This document shows positions 42,754 to 47,822 of a DNA stretch of 50,347 nucleotides, in pieces. Source of the stretch: CAXBDP01 sp964598395 (GTDB lineage: Bacteria > Bacteroidota > Bacteroidia > Cytophagales > Cyclobacteriaceae); NCBI GenBank assembly GCA_964598395.1, contig CAZRBW010000017.1, forward strand, positions 1 to 50,347. The letters are read 5' to 3'. Position numbers and translations under genes: made by a program. The notes under the pieces were generated by a model that was not told where the DNA came from, did not search any database, and worked only from the letters and a program-made list of their open reading frames with translations. Each line of letters opens with the position of its first letter. Positions within the stretch are counted from its first letter, which is position 1.

Positions 42754-42904
42754 GTGTCTTATTTTTTAATATGCTAATGAAATATGGGTAAAAATAAAAA
42801 GTATCGAAATATTAAGCTAATTATTTGCGAAATTTTTAAAATATAGATCGGTCTGTTACATTTGTAATGTCAGACGGACAAAACAACAACAAAACAAATT
42901 ATAC

Positions 42905-43027
42905 TGTAGGGTGATGAAACAGGCAGACATGCCCTCCTGTCTCGGGGGTGGAGGCTCGGAATAAATCATACACAACTCGTGTTTGGCTAACCGCTCTGTG
43001 GAGGTTCGAATCCTTCCCCTACAGCCA
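42905..43027 (+). ncRNA. tRNA-like element a, class-II-like with CCA
   Basis: A cloverleaf can be drawn. Acceptor TGTAGGG (42905-42911) pairs with CCCTACA (43017-43023), then G and CCA. The D-arm is ATG/CAT (42914-42916/42928-42930) with GG in the loop. The anticodon-like arm is CCCTC/GGGGG around CTGTCTC (42937-42943). The long variable arm (42951-42996) uses GAG..CGG/CCGCTC and a CATACAC/GTGTTTG hairpin. The T-arm is GGAGG-TTCGAAT-CCTTC (43000-43016). The loop would give anticodon GTC, which does not suit a long-variable-arm tRNA, and position 37 is a pyrimidine. Part of the D/anticodon region also resembles the palindrome at 9427. Hence tRNA-like element or tRNA pseudogene, not a normal tRNA. 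A hairpin ATAAAG/CTTTAT follows (43027-43044). Confidence 0.5.
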
Positions 43028-43067
43028 TAAAGTTCAATCTTTATCATGTTGGGTTTATTTGAAAAAC

Positions 43068-43131
43068 TGTAGGAAATAAAAATGCGGTATGGTGCGAAAG
43101 GCGCCTCGGAGGTTCGAATCCTTCTCCTACA
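43068..43131 (+). ncRNA. tRNA-like element b: acceptor, variable and T arms only
   Basis: 64 nt. Acceptor TGTAGGA (43068-43074) pairs perfectly with TCCTACA (43125-43131). A 5-bp hairpin GGTGC-GAAAG-GCGCC (43091-43105) sits where a class II tRNA has its variable arm. The T-arm is GGAGG-TTCGAAT-CCTTC (43108-43124), canonical in loop sequence. D and anticodon arms are absent: only 16 nt (43075-43090) separate the acceptor from the hairpin. The 3' end reads G then CTA, so CCA is not encoded. A terminator-like hairpin follows at 43171. It lies 177 nt upstream of the phosphoesterase gene. Confidence 0.5.
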
Positions 43132-43170
43132 GCTAACGTCTTGTTAATTTTGGGTTTATATGTTTGTCAC

Positions 43171-43198
43171 ACAAAGGCTGCTGCGAAGCGGCTTTTGT
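43171..43198 (+). terminator. Terminator-like hairpin downstream of tRNA-like element b
   Basis: ACAAAGGCTGC (43171-43181) pairs over 11 bp with GCGGCTTTTGT (43188-43198), two pairs being G-T, around TGCGAA. The T-run is short. It is clearly related to the hairpin at 44961. Confidence 0.6.
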
Positions 43199-43282
43199 TA
43201 TTTATACCTTTTACTATAAAGAGGCACAATAAAATACACCTAAAGATAACGCTTCCGTAATCTATTGTTAAATCCTCTTATC

Positions 43283-43290
43283 TACCTTCG
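43283..43290 (+). promoter_or_regulatory. Possible -7 box TACCTTCG of the phosphoesterase gene
   Basis: TACCTTCG is one base off TAnnTTTG and lies 18 nt before the ATG at 43309. Weak on its own. Confidence 0.3.
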
Positions 43291-43308
43291 TCGCAAAATA
43301 AATGCGAT

Positions 43309-44880
43309 ATGAAACGAATACTTACTTTTCTAATTGTAACCATTGTTAGTTTCAGTACATATTCTCAAGAAATAGCTAAAGGTTATGTTTTTGAAGACAC
43401 CAATAAAGATGGACTTAAAAGTACTGGTGAAAGTGGTATTGCAAATGTATCCGTTTCCAATGGTGTGGAAGTTGTGCTAACTAATAGTGATGGATACTAT
43501 GAATTGCCGCTAAATGATGAGGGTGTTGTATTTGTAATCAAACCTGCGGATTATCAATATCCAGTTGATGAAACCCAAATACCACAATTTTTCTACATCC
43601 ATAGGCCAGATGGTTCTTCAGAAGAGTTTCGCTACAAAGGCTTTTCACCAACAGGCATTTTGCCTGAGTCACTTAATTTCCCATTGCTTCCAATCGAAAA
43701 AACAGAATCATTTAGAGTGTTGGTGTTTGGAGATCCGCAACCATATACTGAGCAGGAACTAGATTGGTTTGACAAGGGTGTGGTGAGAGATGTTACCAAT
43801 GTAGACGGTGTAGAATTTGGTATATCAGTAGGTGATATTGTTGGTGATGACCTATCTCTTTTTCCGGGATATCGCGATGTAATGAAGCAATTGGGTTTGC
43901 CTTGGTATAATGTAATGGGTAATCACGATATGAATTATGAAGCTAAGGAAGACCTTTGGACAAGTGAAACTTTCAAAGTGAATTTTGGGCCTTCTACTTA
44001 TTCTTTTAATCACGGAGATGCTCATTTCATTGTTTTGGATGATGTACTTTACCCAGATCCAAGAAGAGGATATGGATATTGGGGTGGTTTTAGAGTAGAT
44101 CAACTTGACTTTGTGGAAAATGATTTGAAGCATGTGTCAAAGGACAAACTCATAGTATTATTTATGCATATTCCTTTGTTCGAAGAATATGGCGATAGCT
44201 TCAGAGATGAGGATCGAGAACGTTTACTTCAATTAATTTCAGGCTTTAAAAACACCTTATCTATCTCTGCTCACACGCATTATATGAAGCAAGTCTTTTT
44301 TGGAGAAGATGATGGCTATACTGGAAGCAAGCCTCATCACCATTTTAATATTGGGACTCCATCGGGTGATTGGTATAGCGGGAGGTGGAACGATGAAGGA
44401 ATTCCAGAGGCTATAATGAGAGATGGCTCACCAAAAGGATATGTGTATTTAAGCATTGATGGAGCAAACTATTCCACAAGCTACAAAGCCGCCGGAAAGG
44501 ATCCGAGTCACCAAATGTCCATTTTCGCACCTAAAGTAATTGAAGAGGGCAAGAGAAATCGCGATCGCTTAGTTGTAAATTTCTATACTGGTATATCTAC
44601 AGATGAAGTTCATTATAGAATCGGCGAAGGAGAGTGGCTTCCATTGAGAAATTATACTGATGTGGATCCAACGTATTTAATGAAGTATTTCGAATGGGAT
44701 ACAACGGACGAATTAATGGATGGTAGAAGACCCAGCTATCCTGTACAAACTGATCACCTTTGGACAACCAATTTGCCTACAAGCTTGCCGGCCGGCACAC
44801 ATACTATAGAAGTTCGTGCTAAGGATAAATATGGAAAAGAGCACTTTGGAACAAGAGAAGTGAAAGTATTGAAAAAATAA
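43309..44880 (+). CDS. Secreted calcineurin-like metallophosphoesterase with N- and C-terminal accessory domains
   Basis: 523 residues. Signal peptide (LTFLIVTIVSFSTYSQE), then a carboxypeptidase-like Ig fold (GYVFEDTNKDGLKSTGESG, SDGYYELPL) of the MetallophosN type, then the phosphoesterase core: VFGDPQP, SVGDIVGDD, MGNHDMNYE, LFMHIPLF and SAHTHYMKQ, which together supply the two-metal ligands. A C-terminal beta domain (TGISTDEVHYRIGEGEWLPL) matches the MetallophosC type. It should hydrolyse phosphomono- or diesters outside the cytosol. The stop codon's last A is also the first base of tRNA-like element c, and element b lies upstream, so the gene is bracketed by the repeats. Octamer at 44378 encodes Ser-Gly-Arg. 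Confidence 0.9.
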   Translation: MKRILTFLIVTIVSFSTYSQEIAKGYVFEDTNKDGLKSTGESGIANVSVSNGVEVVLTNSDGYYELPLNDEGVVFVIKPADYQYPVDETQIPQFFYIHRPDGSSEEFRYKGFSPTGILPESLNFPLLPIEKTESFRVLVFGDPQPYTEQELDWFDKGVVRDVTNVDGVEFGISVGDIVGDDLSLFPGYRDVMKQLGLPWYNVMGNHDMNYEAKEDLWTSETFKVNFGPSTYSFNHGDAHFIVLDDVLYPDPRRGYGYWGGFRVDQLDFVENDLKHVSKDKLIVLFMHIPLFEEYGDSFRDEDRERLLQLISGFKNTLSISAHTHYMKQVFFGEDDGYTGSKPHHHFNIGTPSGDWYSGRWNDEGIPEAIMRDGSPKGYVYLSIDGANYSTSYKAAGKDPSHQMSIFAPKVIEEGKRNRDRLVVNFYTGISTDEVHYRIGEGEWLPLRNYTDVDPTYLMKYFEWDTTDELMDGRRPSYPVQTDHLWTTNLPTSLPAGTHTIEVRAKDKYGKEHFGTREVKVLKK

Positions 44881-44941
44881 GTAGGAAGAATAGTGAGGTA
44901 CTGGGCAAAGGCCTTGAGGAGGTTCGAATCCTTCTCCTACT
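44880..44941 (+). ncRNA. tRNA-like element c, abutting the phosphoesterase stop codon
   Basis: 62 nt. Acceptor AGTAGGA (44880-44886) pairs perfectly with TCCTACT (44935-44941). Compared with element b the outermost pair is A-T instead of T-A, a compensatory change. GGGC-AAAG-GCCT (44903-44914) forms the middle hairpin. The T-arm GGAGG-TTCGAAT-CCTTC (44918-44934) is identical to b. D and anticodon arms are missing and no CCA is encoded. It would lie in the 3' UTR of the phosphoesterase mRNA, before the terminator at 44961. Confidence 0.5.
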
Positions 44942-44960
44942 TGTAATTTATTTTTTATCA

Positions 44961-44992
44961 CAAAAGCCGCTTTGATGTGGCTTTTGTTTTTT
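44961..44992 (+). terminator. Intrinsic terminator after tRNA-like element c
   Basis: CAAAAGCCGC (44961-44970) pairs with GTGGCTTTTG (44977-44986), one G-T pair, around TTTGAT, followed by six Ts. Confidence 0.88.
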
Positions 44993-45147
44993 ATAAGTAA
45001 ATTAATCTATCCGCTTTTATTTGATTTTTCAGTTCTATTCCCACAGTTTTCAGGCTTATATTTGGCTCCTTAGAATTTTGTTATTTTTTTAAAACTTTGT
45101 GAAGCCTAAATTCATCTCAAAAAGGTATAATTAAATCCCAACCAAAC

Positions 45148-46437
45148 ATGAAAAACATTTTCATTATCCTATTTGCAAGTATAGTTTTATTTGCTTGTGG
45201 CTCGGAAGAAGAAGCTGCCGATACCTTTTCCGCAAATTCTAACCTAACCTTCGAAATTATAGATAGCGTAGCTGTTGATTATCTCGGGAGACTCAATTTG
45301 TCCGATATTTCGCCTGATAAAAATCACTACCTTTTTTATGATGGTCAGCGAAACAATTTTGTAATTACAAACAAGGCTGGCGAGATCACCAATGAATTTT
45401 CAAAATCTACAGATACACCCGATGCTCACGGTCAGATTTCCTTTAATCCTGCATTTTTTGGCAATGATAAAATAGTAGCTGTGGGGCGAAATGGGTACTT
45501 TATTTACAATTTTGATGGATCGGTTTGGAAGAACTTTAAGGAGACAAATCTGAACTCTAATTTCTTTATGTCAATCATTGGCAAAAAGATAATACATTTT
45601 GCAGAATTGAATGGTGAACAAGTATTGCTTACCAAAGGCCCAGCAAGTTTCGAGCGTGAGGTGGATGTGGAAAAAGCACTCGCTGATTATAGTAGTCTCA
45701 CTTTGGTAAAGCCAAATGCGATTCAAAGTTTGGGTGGAAATACGACTACTTTGGAAAATGAATCCGTAGAAGGTACCGAAGCGAAGCTTGAAGTAACAAA
45801 GGGATTTTCCTATCACATTGGCTTGCCACAGGAAAGTGTTTATAGACAAATGCCAGATTTCACGCCATTTTCAGCTGAATCATTTATTTCTATAGATGGA
45901 GATAAGATTTTGGTAGGCTACAATAAGGATATGAATGTGTATACCTATGAATATGTAAATGGTGAGTTTAACTTGCTAAGTACACTAAATCTAAACCCTG
46001 ACTTAATATACATTGATAAGCCTGACACAGAAAAAGAAAATGAAATATCAATGCCTGGTGGCGGTACATTTAGAATGGCGGGTGGTGCTATAGGCGAGGG
46101 AAGGATTATTAACTCTTTTCTGCATGGCAGTCAATTAATTAGTGTGTATTATCCTGGTGTGAAACCTGAAGATCGAGTGATGCCTGAAATACAACGTGGT
46201 GCTGATGGTTCAATCCGAGTTACATCAAATTCGGCAAATGAGCCAAAAGTTAAGAATCGTTATCAATTGTTTATAGATGGAGTGAAAATGGGTAGTGATT
46301 TTGAAGCGCCAGAAAACCTAAGTGGCTCTGGTATGCAAGATGGTGAATACTTGTGGTTTGCTCGAAACACCGCCGACGATGAAGAAGAATCAGATTTTAT
46401 TACTTATTATAAAGTGAAGGTTGCAAATAAATCTTAA
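45148..46437 (+). CDS. Lipoprotein, probable six-bladed beta-propeller (first of two paralogs)
   Basis: 429 residues. MKNIFIILFASIVLFAC is a lipoprotein signal with Cys17. The body has repeats with D-G-Q-R-N and NGYFIYNFDGSVWKNF type turns that fit a TolB-like or DUF4221-like propeller, and the C-terminal KNRYQLFIDGVKMGSDFEAP, DGEYLWFARNTADDEEESDF and YYKVKV. It shares layout and many segments with the next gene (YDGQR near the N-terminus, LSDISPD/LADVSSD, VDYLG) and so arose by tandem duplication. Function unknown; surface or periplasmic. Confidence 0.7.
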   Translation: MKNIFIILFASIVLFACGSEEEAADTFSANSNLTFEIIDSVAVDYLGRLNLSDISPDKNHYLFYDGQRNNFVITNKAGEITNEFSKSTDTPDAHGQISFNPAFFGNDKIVAVGRNGYFIYNFDGSVWKNFKETNLNSNFFMSIIGKKIIHFAELNGEQVLLTKGPASFEREVDVEKALADYSSLTLVKPNAIQSLGGNTTTLENESVEGTEAKLEVTKGFSYHIGLPQESVYRQMPDFTPFSAESFISIDGDKILVGYNKDMNVYTYEYVNGEFNLLSTLNLNPDLIYIDKPDTEKENEISMPGGGTFRMAGGAIGEGRIINSFLHGSQLISVYYPGVKPEDRVMPEIQRGADGSIRVTSNSANEPKVKNRYQLFIDGVKMGSDFEAPENLSGSGMQDGEYLWFARNTADDEEESDFITYYKVKVANKS

Positions 46438-46439
46438 CA

Positions 46440-47630
46440 ATGAAATTATTATCAACGCTATTAATCAGTCTCGTAATTCTAAGCTCCTGTGGAGATAATA
46501 CAGACTCTATTACAGAAAACGCAAAAGGCTCAGGAAATTACACTTTCAATATTGTAGACTCCTTAGTGGTTGATTATCTGGGAGCTGGCTTGCTTGCAGA
46601 TGTTTCCTCAGATGGCAATCGCTTCCTGATTTATGATGGTCAGCGAACTGCTTTTCTTGTTACAGATAAGGAAGGAACCATTTTATATCAGTTCGAAAAG
46701 TCTGGAGATATACCCGATTCGCCAGGGTCATTATTTAACCCTCCCGCTTTTCATGGTACCGATCAGATCGCTCTTTATGCTACAAGAGGATATTTCATAT
46801 TCGACTTTTCAGGCAATTTGATAAAGAAAGTAGAGGATGTCACCTCTCGCAGTATGGTAATCAGTAGAAATTATCCAAAGGCAGTTTATCCCATTACTTT
46901 CCAAAACCAGCCGGCTATTTTAAGCCCAAATATGGATGTGCTAGTAAGGAATCCGGCCAAGGATGAGTACTATACTGAAAACAGAGCTGTGCAAATAGTA
47001 TTGACTGAAACAGATAGTATTTTGCCAATGATTCCACTCGAGGCAAACAGTCGGTATCTAGATGGAAAAGGCTATACAGCAATGAAGATTTTGCCAAAAA
47101 TTAGTTTAAGCAATAACAAGCTGTCTGTTACTTACCCAAAAGAATCTCGCGTGTATTTGTATGATTATACATCAAATGGTTTTGAGTTAGACCAAGTTTT
47201 AGAAATGGAACCAAGCGTATTTTATATTGACAATGGAGCAGACAGAGAATCATTAGATAATAGTTCTGGCAATTCAGGGTTTTCTTTTGGAAGTAAAATG
47301 GGTGAAGCATCTGTAAATGCATCTTATCATTTTGGAAACACAGTAATAGTAGAATATAACCCTGGTTTGCCAGAAGATTTGAGGGAAGAAGCTAAACTTA
47401 TTACGACTTCTGAAGGCAGTATGACACTCGTAAATCCTGATAATATTCCAAGCAACTTATGGCAAGTTTTCGTTGATGGTAGAAAACAGACAGATGGTTT
47501 TTTAGCGCCGGATGTTTTAGGAAATTTTGCTTTAGGGCATGGTGAAGATTTATGGTTCTCTCGTGGGCCTAGTGAAGAAGAGGAGCTGGATTATCTAATC
47601 TTCTATAAAGTGAAGTTGATAGAAGAATAA
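46440..47630 (+). CDS. Lipoprotein, probable beta-propeller (second of two paralogs)
   Basis: 396 residues. KLLSTLLISLVILSSC is a lipoprotein signal with Cys17. It parallels the preceding protein along its whole length: VDYLGAGLLADVSSDGNRFL, IYDGQRTAF, TRGYFIFDFSGNLIKK and the end LWQVFVDGRKQTDGFLAP with LWFSRGPSEEEELDYLIFY. It starts 2 nt after the paralog, so they are one transcript, ending at the hairpin at 47652. Octamer at 46740 encodes Pro-Pro-Ala. Confidence 0.7.
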   Translation: MKLLSTLLISLVILSSCGDNTDSITENAKGSGNYTFNIVDSLVVDYLGAGLLADVSSDGNRFLIYDGQRTAFLVTDKEGTILYQFEKSGDIPDSPGSLFNPPAFHGTDQIALYATRGYFIFDFSGNLIKKVEDVTSRSMVISRNYPKAVYPITFQNQPAILSPNMDVLVRNPAKDEYYTENRAVQIVLTETDSILPMIPLEANSRYLDGKGYTAMKILPKISLSNNKLSVTYPKESRVYLYDYTSNGFELDQVLEMEPSVFYIDNGADRESLDNSSGNSGFSFGSKMGEASVNASYHFGNTVIVEYNPGLPEDLREEAKLITTSEGSMTLVNPDNIPSNLWQVFVDGRKQTDGFLAPDVLGNFALGHGEDLWFSRGPSEEEELDYLIFYKVKLIEE

Positions 47631-47651
47631 GCAATATATTTTCAATAGTTG

Positions 47652-47696
47652 AAATCCTACGTAGCAGTCAAATTGAGCTGATTCGTAGGATTTTTG
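47652..47696 (+). terminator. Intrinsic terminator after the paralogous lipoproteins
   Basis: AAATCCTACG (47652-47661) pairs perfectly with CGTAGGATTT (47684-47693), with a short inner AGC/GCT, followed by Ts. Confidence 0.8.
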
Positions 47697-47822
47697 TTTG
47701 CAATGAGGCAATATTCCTCCCGCTATTTTCAAACATATATAAGCGCTATTTCACCATTAATTAGTTTAATTGCTTAATTTCATCCGCTAATTAATCAACT
47801 GAAATAATTAATCTCTACTCCA

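Noticed and set aside
42905..43027. Calling element a a normal tRNA-Leu or tRNA-Ser gene
   Set aside because: The D-arm and CCA fit, but the anticodon loop CTGTCTC and the 50-nt variable region do not.
42856..43047. Minus-strand frame containing GRIRTST
   Set aside because: This peptide is the usual false translation of a tRNA T-arm complement; it overlaps tRNA-like element a.
44713..44961. Minus-strand frame containing VGEGFEPP
   Set aside because: Again the complement of the T-arm/acceptor region of tRNA-like element c and of the phosphoesterase gene.
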